Part shown: positions 1 through 8,610 of the stretch, one piece after another
Position numbering within the stretch: the stretch's first letter is position 1
Layout of the letters: the number at the start of each line of letters is the position of its first letter
DNA from: an uncultured Colwellia sp.
GTDB lineage: Bacteria > Pseudomonadota > Gammaproteobacteria > Enterobacterales > Alteromonadaceae
Direction of reading: 5' to 3'
DNA: 36,838 bases
NCBI GenBank assembly: GCA_913057925.1
Contig: CAJXPG010000022.1
Span: 1 to 36,838, forward strand
The notes under the pieces: generated by a model
Seen by the model: the letters and a program-made list of their open reading frames with translations, nothing else
What the model was told of the DNA's origin: nothing
Databases searched by the model: none
Position numbers and translations under genes: made by a program

Positions 1-47
1 CTACACAGAGTAGATCGTCGGCAGCGTCAGATGTGTATAAGAGACAG
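1..47. other. Illumina Nextera adapter (sequencing artefact)
   Basis: Bases 29-47 read AGATGTGTATAAGAGACAG, the Nextera transposon mosaic end. Bases 15-28 read TCGTCGGCAGCGTC, the Nextera read-1 arm. Bases 7-14 (AGAGTAGA) match the standard i5 index 504, and bases 1-6 (CTACAC) are the end of the P5 arm. The order and spacing are exactly those of a library molecule, so this is untrimmed adapter and not genome. Genomic sequence starts at about base 48. Confidence 0.97.
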
Positions 48-547
48 TAAGAAAGATAGGTTGAGTTTTGCTCTACATTATCAGGGTCAAAGCGTAAAAA
101 GGTATGTCCATACATCGATGAGGGGCTATTCAATTGCGCGGATGCAAACACTAGAACAACCTTAGTGGTATTTAGTTTTTTTCTCCAGTCTAGATATTCT
201 TGACAATAGGTAGGTTTTACTTGCTCTTGTAAGCCTTTAATATGTTCTAATAAAAATTGCGTTCTAGCTGGAAACTTACATTGATTGTCACGATCCGCTT
301 TTAACGCTGAAACTGTAGCAAGCAATTCACTTTTGGGATTAACCTTACCATCTTCGGCAAAGAAAAAACTATCATCATCGACATAGCTTTTAAACTCACC
401 AGCCTTTTGTTGAGTATTTATATGCAAAAGCGATAACCAACGTTCAGAAAAAGCGAGCTGTTTAATGCTATTAGCCTCTTTAGCTTGTACGTTAACACCG
501 GTTAGAACAACGAATATAATTGATAAAACTAAAGCTTTGATGGTCAT
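48..547 (-). CDS. DUF4105 / Lnb N-terminal domain periplasmic protein, 3' end missing
   Basis: This is a partial gene: 166 codons are visible before it runs into the adapter with no stop. The start is the ATG at 545-547; no clear Shine-Dalgarno precedes it. Residues 1-22 form a signal peptide (hydrophobic run ending NVQAK), so the product is exported. Residues 131-153 carry the block VLVFASAQLNSPSSMYGHTF followed by LRFD, which I recognise as the hallmark of the DUF4105 family (Lnb N-terminal periplasmic domain). Full members are several hundred residues, so most of the protein is missing. Substrate and role are unknown. The DUF3015 gene lies just upstream on the same strand, separated by a terminator. 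Confidence 0.8.
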
Positions 548-605
548 AGGTTTTTTGAAATGAACGAATAAATGGTCGTAGAAGCGCGTGATGTTTTTAT
601 ATACA

Positions 606-636
606 GAATAAAAAAAGGCTACTCAAAGCAGCCTTT
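606..636 (-). terminator. Rho-independent terminator after the DUF3015 gene
   Basis: Arms AAAGGCT (614-620) and AGCCTTT (630-636) pair over 7 bp around a 9-nt loop. On the minus strand the hairpin is followed by a run of T. It lies 21 bp past the stop of the DUF3015 gene, so that gene is probably monocistronic and the DUF4105 gene has its own promoter. Confidence 0.8.
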
Positions 637-657
637 AATAGAGTTAGCCAATGAATA

Positions 658-1137
658 CTAAACAGTATATTTAGCTAAAGTGTCATCATTTTGCATTAAA
701 GTGAACATAGAGCTAACTACATGTTCAGTTGTTGCTTCTTCAGATGGAAATAGTGTATTAAAGTTTTGGTGTAAAGTAGATTTAAATAAAGGACGATCTG
801 CTTCAGAGACACCTAGAGAAACAGCTACAGCAGTTAATGCTTCGCCATCGCCACGTGCAACATCTTCACTGAACTCATCCATGATCATACTTACGTCAAT
901 CATTTCCTTCCCACCGTACGTTAACGTACCTTTAGTTGAACAACCGTTAGTGCCAAACGTCATGCCAAAGGTATTATTACCTGTAGAAGTGTTTGTTGTT
1001 GCAGCTAATACATGGCTAGGAGTACCTGTTTGACCAGAGAAAAGCATATTTCCCCAACCACACGTTTGACTACCAGGAGCATCAGCAAACGCAGATGTTG
1101 AAACTAAAAGTGTTGAAGCTATTAAAAGTTTTTTCAT
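658..1137 (-). CDS. DUF3015 family periplasmic protein
   Basis: 159 residues. Residues 1-18 are a classic signal peptide ending SAFA, so the mature protein is periplasmic. It continues with a CGWGNMLFSG block, PSHVLAATTN, and a TFGMTFGTNGC segment. This is the signature of DUF3015, a family of about 150-180 residues, so the gene looks complete. The cysteines at about 26 and 66 could form a disulfide. A good ribosome binding site (AGGGAC, 7 nt) precedes the ATG. Function is unknown. The gene lies directly upstream of a DUF4105 envelope protein, which makes an envelope role likely; this is inference only. Confidence 0.88.
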   Translation of the reverse strand: MKKLLIASTLLVSTSAFADAPGSQTCGWGNMLFSGQTGTPSHVLAATTNTSTGNNTFGMTFGTNGCSTKGTLTYGGKEMIDVSMIMDEFSEDVARGDGEALTAVAVSLGVSEADRPLFKSTLHQNFNTLFPSEEATTEHVVSSMFTLMQNDDTLAKYTV

Positions 1138-1309
1138 GATAAGTCCCTATCTAAAGTTAAAAGTTTTACTTCTTATTATCAAAATTTAGTCTAATACATA
1201 TTTTACATACATGCTAGCGCTTATCTAATTCAAAATTAAGGAAAACCTCCTCATTTTTATCTCAATGCTAAACGTCAATGAAAATGTGAGCAGACTTATT
1301 GTCCCTTTA

Positions 1310-1346
1310 AAAACCAAAAAAGCCCTTACTTTAAAATAAGGGCTTT
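1310..1346 (-). terminator. Rho-independent terminator after the cytochrome c' gene
   Basis: Arms AAAGCCCTTA (1319-1328) and TAAGGGCTTT (1337-1346) give a perfect 10-bp stem with an 8-nt loop. It is followed on the minus strand by TTTTTGGTTTTT. It lies 38 bp past the stop of the cytochrome gene. Confidence 0.9.
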
Positions 1347-1383
1347 AACTGATTTATCGTTCTTTAGCTAATGTCGTTAATCA

Positions 1384-1863
1384 TTAGTCTTTCTTAAAGT
1401 CATCATGACAACCACCACAAGTTTTTCCAACACCGCCAATCGCTTTTTTAATCGCGGCTTCATCATTGGTCTTTGCTGCTGCAATTAATGCTGCTGAAGC
1501 TTTAGTCAACTTTCCTGCGTCTTTAGCGTAATGATCTTGTTGTTGCCATACTTTCGCTAACGCTTCAGTTTTCACATTAAACTTTGAGGTATCAGTACGA
1601 GAATAATCAGTGATCATTAAAGATAATTGATTAATGCGGGTGGCATTTTTTTCTACAACTTTAGCATCAAGTGGAATTTTACCTTTTGCCATAGCACCTA
1701 ATGGTCCCATGTTACTACCAAGTAGTTTAAAGATTGACTGACGTAACTCAGTTGCGTAAATAGCATGCTTTTCAGAGCTGGCAGGCTTTGCAACAGTTGC
1801 CGTTGCAACGATTAGACTGGCTGTTACTGTTAGCGCTAAAACGCCTTTTTTCATAACACTCAT
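1384..1863 (-). CDS. Cytochrome c' / c556-type monoheme cytochrome
   Basis: 159 residues from the ATG at 1861-1863, which has an AGAGAGAG ribosome binding site (1870-1877). The frame is open for 34 more codons upstream, but these are unlike a signal peptide and were excluded. Residues 1-25 form a signal peptide ending TVAKPAS, so the protein is periplasmic. The rest is predicted helical and ends with the heme attachment motif CGGCH (C149, C152, H153) close to the C terminus. That is the layout of the four-helix-bundle cytochrome c' family, which is usually 130-155 residues mature. A role in electron transfer or binding of gaseous ligands is known for the family; the partner here is not visible. 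The gene has its own terminator. Confidence 0.88.
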   Translation of the reverse strand: MSVMKKGVLALTVTASLIVATATVAKPASSEKHAIYATELRQSIFKLLGSNMGPLGAMAKGKIPLDAKVVEKNATRINQLSLMITDYSRTDTSKFNVKTEALAKVWQQQDHYAKDAGKLTKASAALIAAAKTNDEAAIKKAIGGVGKTCGGCHDDFKKD

Positions 1864-1991
1864 TATTTTCTCTCTCTTATTTTTTTGTTTATACTTTTTA
1901 CTAGATAGGCAGTGTACCGAAATAAAACGGTACAGCAAGCAACAACTTGTAACAGAAACTAACAAATGTTCAAGTCGTTACTAAAACCAAT

Positions 1992-3002
1992 TTATAAGCC
2001 GTTAACAATCTCTTTAACTAACGGCGGACCTTGGTAAATAAAACCAGTGTAAACTTGCACTAAGCTTGCCCCTACTTTCAATTTTTCATTGGCATCTGCA
2101 GAAGAAGCAATACCACCCACACCTATGATAGGCAATTGGTTATCAAGAGCTTGACTCAGCAGCTTAATCACTTCTGTGCTTTTATCTTTAACAGGTTGCC
2201 CACTTAAGCCACCTTGTTCAGCACCAAATTCAAGCCCTTCAACACCTTCGCGTGATAACGTGGTATTGGTTGCAATAACACCATCAATATTATTTTTGAT
2301 TAACGAATCGGCAATCGACTCAACTTCTTCTTTATTTAAGTCTGGCGCAATTTTTACTGCAATAGGTACATACTTTCCATATTTTTCAGCTAAGATAGTC
2401 TGCTCTGCTTTTAATGCACAAAGTAATTCGTCTAATGCTTCCCCATATTGTAATGAACGCAACCCTGGGGTATTTGGTGAAGAAATATTAACGGTAATGT
2501 ATGTCGCTAAATCGTAAACTTTACGCATACAGTGTAAATAATCATCTTTAGCATTTTCTTCTGGTGTATCTTTGTTCTTACCAATATTAATGCCAAGTAC
2601 ACCTTTAAAGTTTGCTGCTTGTACTTGTGAGACTAAGTAATCTACGCCCTTATTGTTGAAGCCCATACGATTAATAATGGCATTAGCTTCAGGCAATCTA
2701 AATATACGTGGTTTATCATTACCTGGCTGTGGTCTTGGCGTTACAGTACCTACTTCAACAAAACCAAAGCCCATTGCAGCAAACGCATTAATACATTCAC
2801 CATTTTTATCTAAACCTGCAGCCAAACCAACAGGATTTGGAAAGTTAATACCCATAACTTTAACAGGCTTATCCTGAACCTTTTGCTTATATAAGGCATT
2901 AAAAGGTGATTTACCTGTGGTTTTTAAACCTTTGATGGTTATGTCATGAATGGATTCAGCGTCAAACTGAAAAAGTACTTTACGAATGGCTGGATAGAAC
3001 AT
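1992..3002 (-). CDS. pyrD: Dihydroorotate dehydrogenase (quinone), class 2
   Basis: 336 residues, the usual length. It oxidises dihydroorotate to orotate in pyrimidine synthesis and passes electrons to membrane quinone through FMN. The N-terminal helical segment ([16 protein letters not shown]) is the quinone/membrane-binding extension that distinguishes class 2 from class 1. The flavin barrel follows with [13 protein letters not shown] (about 56-68), the catalytic [11 protein letters not shown] block with Ser175 (same number as in E. coli) and GVGGI near the C terminus. The start is well supported by GAGG 5 nt upstream. It is read separately from the glutamate dehydrogenase gene, which ends in a terminator 100 bp upstream. 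Confidence 0.97.
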   Translation of the reverse strand: MFYPAIRKVLFQFDAESIHDITIKGLKTTGKSPFNALYKQKVQDKPVKVMGINFPNPVGLAAGLDKNGECINAFAAMGFGFVEVGTVTPRPQPGNDKPRIFRLPEANAIINRMGFNNKGVDYLVSQVQAANFKGVLGINIGKNKDTPEENAKDDYLHCMRKVYDLATYITVNISSPNTPGLRSLQYGEALDELLCALKAEQTILAEKYGKYVPIAVKIAPDLNKEEVESIADSLIKNNIDGVIATNTTLSREGVEGLEFGAEQGGLSGQPVKDKSTEVIKLLSQALDNQLPIIGVGGIASSADANEKLKVGASLVQVYTGFIYQGPPLVKEIVNGL

Positions 3003-3029
3003 ATTGCCTCGACTTAGTTATAAAATGGT

Positions 3030-3056
3030 AAAAAAAATCCCCGCTGGGCGAGGATT
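3030..3056 (-). terminator. Rho-independent terminator after the glutamate dehydrogenase gene
   Basis: Arms AATCCCCGC (3036-3044) and GCGAGGATT (3048-3056) pair with one mismatch around a TGG loop. On the minus strand the hairpin is followed by seven T residues. It lies between the dehydrogenase stop and pyrD. Confidence 0.85.
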
Positions 3057-3063
3057 CTATCAG

Positions 3064-3105
3064 TTAAAACCAGTTTTACAATAACCTTACGGTAACTGGT
3101 TTTAA
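3064..3105. repeat. 12-bp inverted repeat between gdh and its terminator
   Basis: TTAAAACCAGTT (3064-3075) and AACTGGTTTTAA (3094-3105) are exact inverted copies separated by 18 bp. There is no T-run next to it, so it is probably not a terminator itself. It could stabilise the 3' end of the dehydrogenase mRNA. Confidence 0.6.
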
Positions 3106-3128
3106 TTATTGCTAATTATTGCTCTAGC

Positions 3129-6100
3129 TTAGCTTTCAATCGGTGAAACTGGTTGACAATTTAAGCTGAGTAACATCAATTCACGCAATGCCACTGAGAA
3201 TTTTGCAAAGTCATGAGATTGCCCAACTTTAAAGTCAGCTAAAATATGCTTCCAACGCTCAAGTGGTTGTTCATTTGTTTCAATCCACTGCGTAAGTAGT
3301 TGCTCTAAGTCAGCAAACTGTGCATCACATTGACAACGTAAAACAACTGCCGTTAATGAACGTTGTTGCCAATCAAGCTCTTCTCTAAATGAAGCGCGAG
3401 CTAATGCTTGCCAATGGTTAGCAACTGGTTGACGTGTTATTTGATCAAGGAACCAATGTAACTCAAGGCTAGCACCAAGCTTAAAGTACAAGCTAGCCGC
3501 TTGTTCAACAGTACAGTTATTCTCATGTGCAATCTCTGCAATATCCATAGTCGAGAATAAAGTACTTAGCTGAGAAAGACGAATAGCAAGGGCTTTTGGT
3601 ACACCAGATTCAATTAAGTCACTAGCTACTTGCTCTAATTCTTGAATTTCGTCACTGATCATAAAGCTTGCTAACTTCTCAGACAAAATAGCAAAGGTTG
3701 GTTGATATAATTCAATGGACTCTGCAATCGATAATGCTTTGTTGCGATGACGTAGGAACCAGCGCGTTACACGACGAACAGTTCGGCGATATTGGAACAA
3801 CATTTCGGTTTGAATTGCCGTAGTAATTTTATTATCTAATACTTCAATTTGATTCCAAAAATCACCAAGCTCAAACACTGCACTCGCAATAGTGTAACAG
3901 TTTGCGATCTCTGCAACGCTAGCGCCCGTTTCTTCTTGCATACGATTGACAAAATTAAAGCCCATATCGTTACCAATTTTGTTGGCAAGTTTTGTCGCTA
4001 TAATTTCAGCGCGCAGAGGATGCTGTTGCATCTCTGCCTGGTATTTCTCGCGTAACTGCTTAGGGAATGCTTCTATTAACAACGTATCATGGTATGGATT
4101 ATCAGTGATTTCAGCATGTACTAAATCATCTTTTAACACCATTTTACTATAAGCGAGTAATACTGATAATTCTGGACGAGTTAAGCCTTGACCTTGTGAT
4201 AAGCGATCTGCAATCTCTTCATCATCAGGGATAAACTCTAAGCCACGGTCTAATTTACCTGTGCGCTCCAGTTCATGAATAAAACGAACTTGTTCTTTTA
4301 ATTGGTTAACACTGCGCATGGCTGTAATTGATAATGAATGCGTCTGACGGTAACAATCTTCAATAACGATATCGCCCACTTCATCAGTCATGTCATAAAG
4401 TACTTTATTACGTTGCTTAACAGTTAAATCACCGTTTTGAACTAACGTATTTAATAGGATTTTGATATTAACTTCATTATCTGAACAATCAACACCGCCT
4501 GCGTTATCTACCGCATCCGTGTTAATACGACCACCGTTAGCAGCATATTCAATTCGGCCCAGCTGTGTCAGACCTAAGTTACCACCTTCACCAACAACTT
4601 TTGCTTGTAAGTCAGCACCATTGATACGTAGGGTATCATTTGCTCTGTCCCCTACTTCTAAGTGTGTTTCTTTACTGCCTTTAACATAAGTACCGATACC
4701 ACCATTCCATAGTAAATCAACTTTCATACTAAGTAATGCTTGCATTAAATCAGTGGGTGCCATGCTTTGCTTTTGCGTGCCAATCATCTTCTTGATTTCA
4801 GGCGTAAGCTTGATTGATTTCACATGACGGCTAAAAATACCACCACCCTTAGAGATCAATTCTTTATTATAATCTTCCCATGTACAACCCGGAAGGTTAA
4901 ATAAACGTTCGCGCTCAACATAAGATGAAGCGGCCTCTGGGCTTGGGTCAATAAAGATATGCATATGGTTAAATGCGGCTTGTAAACGGATATGTTTAGA
5001 GAGCAACATACCATTGCCAAATACATCACCCGCCATGTCGCCGATAGCAATACAAGTAAAGTCAGTGCTTTGACAATCAATATCCATTTCTCTGAAATGA
5101 CGTTTAACCGACTCCCACGCGCCTTTTGCCGTGATACCCATGGCTTTATGGTCATAACCTACACTGCCACCAGAGGCAAATGCATCACCTAGCCAGAAGT
5201 TATATTCTTCAGAAATCGCGTTAGCCACATCCGAGAATGTCGCTGTGCCTTTATCAGCAGCAACAACAAGGTAAGCATCATCTTCATCTAAACGAACTAC
5301 GTCTTTAGGTGGTACGATTTCACCGGCAACGATATTATCGGTAATATCTAACAATGCGCGAATAAAGGTACGGTAACACTCTTTACCTGCTTCAAAGATT
5401 TCTTGACGAGAGCCGTTTGGTAGTTGTTTACAAACAAAGCCACCTTTAGCACCAACAGGTACTATCACAGTATTTTTTACTTGTTGTGCTTTAACTAAAC
5501 CAAGTACTTCCGTACGGAAATCTTCACTTCTGTCAGACCAACGCAGACCACCACGGGCCACTTTACCACCACGCAAATGAACACCTTCAATTTGCGGCGA
5601 GTAAACAAAAATTTCAAACTTAGGTATCGGTTGCGGCATTTCACTGATTTGTTCAGGAACAATTTTAAATGAAATGTAAGGCTTATCACCTTTAACTGGG
5701 TCTTGTTGGAAATAGTTAGTACGAATTGTCGCATTGATCATTTCAACGAAGCGTCGAATAATACGGTCATCGTCTAAGTTAGCAACATTATCAAGTGAGC
5801 TTTCAATTTCAGCTAACACTTTATTCATTGCTTTTTCTTTAGCAGATTCAGTTGATTTACTTTTAGGGTCGAAACGTAAGTTAAATAGTTTAATTAACAA
5901 CTCAGCAATTTCTGGGTAGCGCGAGAAAGTGTTCTCAATATAACTTTGACTAAAACGGCCACCAATTTGACGTTCATATTTAGCAAAAGCACGTAAGATA
6001 GAAACAGCGCGCCCTTCAATACCCGCACCTAGGATCAAGCGGTTAAAGCCATCGTCTTCTAAATCGCCATGCCATACTTTGGCAAATGCGTCTTGGAAAA

Positions 6101-8000
6101 GCGATCTTACCTTGTAAACATCAAAGTCGCCTTCACCGGTAAGAAGCATTGAAAAATCTAAAATCCAGTTAGTTTCACCTTCAGAGGTTCTAATTGCATA
6201 AGGGCTTTCACCGATTACGCGTAAACCAAAGTTTTCTAACATAGGTAAGACATCACTTAGGTGAATTGGCTCACCCGTGTGAAATAGCTTTAATTTAACA
6301 AAACGGCTATCCGGTTTTTCTTCAAGCGGTTGATAGAAAAGCATTTCCAAATCATTTTCTGGCGTAATTAATTCAAGTTTTTCAATGTCGACAATCGCTG
6401 AGCCAGGTAATACTTCATCTTTATAAGACTGTGGGAAGTAGGTATATTTACGGCTTAACGCCTTAGCATCTGCTTCACCACAACTTGCACCTAAAGCACT
6501 CATCAATTTATCATCCCAATTACGGGCGGCTTCATTTAAATTCTTTTCAATTTCTTTCACGTTGATATCTGCTTTAGTTGAGTTGACTCGAACAATGTAA
6601 TGGGTTCTAGCGTGCACTGATTCAGAGAAGAAAGTGGTAAATTCAACTTCTTCTTTACTGCCAAATGCTTGTTGAAGTAATCTTTGTGTCTCGACACGCA
6701 ACTTAGTGTTGTAACGCTCTCTTGGCACATAAACCATACATGAATAGAAACGGTCAAAAGCATCACGACGAACGAATAATCCACAGTAATCACGTTCTTG
6801 CATTTGCAAGATACCTGTTACATTGTTTAACAGCTCTTCCACCGAGGACTGTAATATTTCATCCCTAGGGTAGGTTTCTAAAATGTTGATTAGTGTTTTG
6901 TAATTATGCGTGCCTTTAGCAAATGGAGAGGCTTTACAAACCGCCATAACTTTAGAGTTAATTAACGGTAAATCTAAAGCACTGTTGGTATAATAAGCAG
7001 AGCCAAATAAACCAATAAAGCGCTCTTCACCAATAACATTACCTTTGTCATCGAAACGTTTAACACCAATGTAATCTAATTGCGCCGGGCGATGAACACG
7101 CGAGCTTGAGTTAGTCTTGGTTAAAATCAGGTGGTTTTGTCCTAACGCAACTTCTCGGCCGGTCTCACTTAAGCTTGAGACTAAGCGAGATTTAGCACCT
7201 TGTGAGTTCTTCATCAGGCCTAGACTAGATTCAACATTAGCTTCTAGTGAAATATCTCCTTTAACTGCTTTAACATCATAGGAGCGGTAACCCATTAGGG
7301 TAAAGTTATTTGCTGCAAGCCAGTTCAAAAAGCCTAAGGTATCTTCTTTATGTGTTTTGGTACCTGGATATTTTGCTTTTTTAACATCCGCAATAACTTT
7401 CTTTAGGCAGCTAAGCATAGGCTGCCAGTCACTTACTGTTAAGTGAATATCTTCAACCACAGAAAGTAAAGTATTCTTGATTTCATTGAGCTCTACATCC
7501 GTTGATTGGCGATCAATTTCAATGAAAAAGATAGTTTCTTCTGTGCTAGCTTTAAGTTTTTCGTCAACAATCGGTGCTAAGGCAGTAACTTCTAATTTTT
7601 TATCACGAACAATCTTTAGCGGAGCATTTAGCATTAGGTGTGGTGACAAACCTAAACGGTTCAAAGCAATCCGGATAGAGTCCACTAAGAATGGCATATC
7701 CTGAATAATCACTTCAATTACTGTATGACTTGATTTCCAGCCATTTTTGCTAACTGATGGGTTGAACACGTGGATAACAGGTGCATCATCTTTGTGCTCA
7801 TTTAAAGAACTCCATAAGCTTAATGCTGCGCCATACATATCACTGTCGTTGCGGTGTGCAAGATCTAATGATGACATGTTGCCGTAAAGTAAATGAGCAA
7901 ATTGCTGAACTAATGGAGCAGTTTCTCCATCTACTTTTTGTTGGATAAGTTTTGCTACGTTGCTAAGTATAACCGAGGGTGAACCGTTTACTAACGCCAT
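3129..8000 (-). CDS. gdhB: NAD-specific glutamate dehydrogenase, large (GDH-180) type
   Basis: 1,623 residues from the ATG at 7998-8000. The frame is open to 8066, but the start MALVNGSPS has a strong AAAGGAAA site (8006-8013) and the 22 upstream codons look random. The enzyme converts glutamate and NAD+ to 2-oxoglutarate, ammonia and NADH, and is catabolic in bacteria that use amino acids. The large N-terminal half (about 1-700) carries the regulatory domains of the family. The catalytic core begins near residue 810 with RGGLRWSDR, then VPVGAKGGFVCK (about 850) with the lysines of the active site, and a Rossmann part with AIGDMAGDVFGNGML. A helical C-terminal domain follows. Length (about 1,600) fits the family. 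The gene is monocistronic, with its own promoter candidate upstream and terminator downstream. The symbol follows Pseudomonas usage. Confidence 0.95.
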   Translation of the reverse strand: MALVNGSPSVILSNVAKLIQQKVDGETAPLVQQFAHLLYGNMSSLDLAHRNDSDMYGAALSLWSSLNEHKDDAPVIHVFNPSVSKNGWKSSHTVIEVIIQDMPFLVDSIRIALNRLGLSPHLMLNAPLKIVRDKKLEVTALAPIVDEKLKASTEETIFFIEIDRQSTDVELNEIKNTLLSVVEDIHLTVSDWQPMLSCLKKVIADVKKAKYPGTKTHKEDTLGFLNWLAANNFTLMGYRSYDVKAVKGDISLEANVESSLGLMKNSQGAKSRLVSSLSETGREVALGQNHLILTKTNSSSRVHRPAQLDYIGVKRFDDKGNVIGEERFIGLFGSAYYTNSALDLPLINSKVMAVCKASPFAKGTHNYKTLINILETYPRDEILQSSVEELLNNVTGILQMQERDYCGLFVRRDAFDRFYSCMVYVPRERYNTKLRVETQRLLQQAFGSKEEVEFTTFFSESVHARTHYIVRVNSTKADINVKEIEKNLNEAARNWDDKLMSALGASCGEADAKALSRKYTYFPQSYKDEVLPGSAIVDIEKLELITPENDLEMLFYQPLEEKPDSRFVKLKLFHTGEPIHLSDVLPMLENFGLRVIGESPYAIRTSEGETNWILDFSMLLTGEGDFDVYKVRSLFQDAFAKVWHGDLEDDGFNRLILGAGIEGRAVSILRAFAKYERQIGGRFSQSYIENTFSRYPEIAELLIKLFNLRFDPKSKSTESAKEKAMNKVLAEIESSLDNVANLDDDRIIRRFVEMINATIRTNYFQQDPVKGDKPYISFKIVPEQISEMPQPIPKFEIFVYSPQIEGVHLRGGKVARGGLRWSDRSEDFRTEVLGLVKAQQVKNTVIVPVGAKGGFVCKQLPNGSRQEIFEAGKECYRTFIRALLDITDNIVAGEIVPPKDVVRLDEDDAYLVVAADKGTATFSDVANAISEEYNFWLGDAFASGGSVGYDHKAMGITAKGAWESVKRHFREMDIDCQSTDFTCIAIGDMAGDVFGNGMLLSKHIRLQAAFNHMHIFIDPSPEAASSYVERERLFNLPGCTWEDYNKELISKGGGIFSRHVKSIKLTPEIKKMIGTQKQSMAPTDLMQALLSMKVDLLWNGGIGTYVKGSKETHLEVGDRANDTLRINGADLQAKVVGEGGNLGLTQLGRIEYAANGGRINTDAVDNAGGVDCSDNEVNIKILLNTLVQNGDLTVKQRNKVLYDMTDEVGDIVIEDCYRQTHSLSITAMRSVNQLKEQVRFIHELERTGKLDRGLEFIPDDEEIADRLSQGQGLTRPELSVLLAYSKMVLKDDLVHAEITDNPYHDTLLIEAFPKQLREKYQAEMQQHPLRAEIIATKLANKIGNDMGFNFVNRMQEETGASVAEIANCYTIASAVFELGDFWNQIEVLDNKITTAIQTEMLFQYRRTVRRVTRWFLRHRNKALSIAESIELYQPTFAILSEKLASFMISDEIQELEQVASDLIESGVPKALAIRLSQLSTLFSTMDIAEIAHENNCTVEQAASLYFKLGASLELHWFLDQITRQPVANHWQALARASFREELDWQQRSLTAVVLRCQCDAQFADLEQLLTQWIETNEQPLERWKHILADFKVGQSHDFAKFSVALRELMLLSLNCQPVSPIES

Positions 8001-8113
8001 GAATGTTTCCTTTACCTTGTAAAAAGAAAGCTTGAAATAATTGTTTTTTATTTTTCTAAAGCCCATTGTTTAGACAAAATGATGCATAAGCAGCAGACTT
8101 TATGAGTAATTTT

Positions 8114-8138
8114 ATTATATTTGTCTATCAGAATAGAC
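8114..8138 (-). promoter_or_regulatory. Candidate promoter and operator of gdhB
   Basis: On the minus strand a perfect TATAAT (8114-8119) lies 4 bp from a perfect inverted repeat GTCTAT-4-ATAGAC (8123-8138), in the position of the promoter spacer. I see no good -35 box at 17 bp, so an activator or a repressor using the palindrome is plausible. Predicted transcription starts near 8107, giving a leader of about 107 nt before the ATG. Confidence 0.45.
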
Positions 8139-8410
8139 CATGATGTGGATTTTATGAATAAATTTAGGCTTTTGCGAGTGTTTTTTTGTATTTTACTTGG
8201 TTAATTTTCAACAGGTGGATCAGTAATTGAACAGTTTAATTTACAGTTAAATATGTTTATTCAATTATCATAAATAGATACAGGTTAAATCGCTTTATTC
8301 TTGTTTATTTATGCAATATTTTTAAAATCAAACAAATAATTATTCTTAAAAAGAAATATCATAAATTGGTAAAAATATCGGGGAATATTCTAAATATTAT
8401 TTTTGCTATG

Positions 8411-8470
8411 ACTTTGAGCTGTACTTTGAGGCATTTCTTTGAGGTTTTAATCTGAGGTATGACTTTGAGG
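8411..8470. repeat. Cluster of ACTTTGAG(G) direct repeats
   Basis: ACTTTGAG occurs at 8411-8418 and 8423-8430, a variant TCTTTGAGG at 8436-8444, a shorter TCTGAGG at 8451-8457, and ACTTTGAGG at 8462-8470. Spacing starts are 12, 13, 15 and 11 bp. The repeats are in non-coding DNA downstream of the MMPL/RND terminator and about 300 bp upstream of the gdh promoter candidate. Confidence 0.55.
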
Positions 8471-8534
8471 AGATACTTTTAAACATTACTTTAAATTTTA
8501 TATTGATATTTAACTTTACAACTGTCTTTAAGAC

Positions 8535-8577
8535 AAAAACAAAAAAGTGAGCAATCCCTAAAAATTAGCTCACTTTT
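8535..8577 (-). terminator. Rho-independent terminator after the MMPL/RND gene
   Basis: Arms AAAAGTGAGC (8543-8552) and GCTCACTTTT (8568-8577) form a perfect 10-bp stem with a 15-nt loop, followed on the minus strand by TTTGTTTTTG. It ends the four-gene envelope cluster. Confidence 0.82.
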
Positions 8578-8610
8578 AAACTCACTTACCGCTATTAAGC
8601 TTATAACTAA

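Larger units (their letters stand above)
8001..8610. other. Non-coding 610-bp region between the gdh and MMPL/RND genes
   Basis: Very AT-rich, and no plausible gene on either strand. From low to high coordinates it holds the leader and promoter/operator candidate of the dehydrogenase gene (8107-8138), an AT-rich stretch with no visible structure (about 8160-8400), a cluster of ACTTTGAG repeats (8411-8470), and the terminator of the MMPL/RND gene (8535-8577). Confidence 0.7.

Noticed and set aside
680-1033. Open frame of 117 codons on the plus strand
   Set aside because: It lies wholly inside the DUF3015 gene on the opposite strand and shows no family features.
4856-5155. Open frames of 60-100 codons within the gdh gene on both strands
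   Set aside because: These are shadows of a continuous 1,623-codon gene with recognisable domains.
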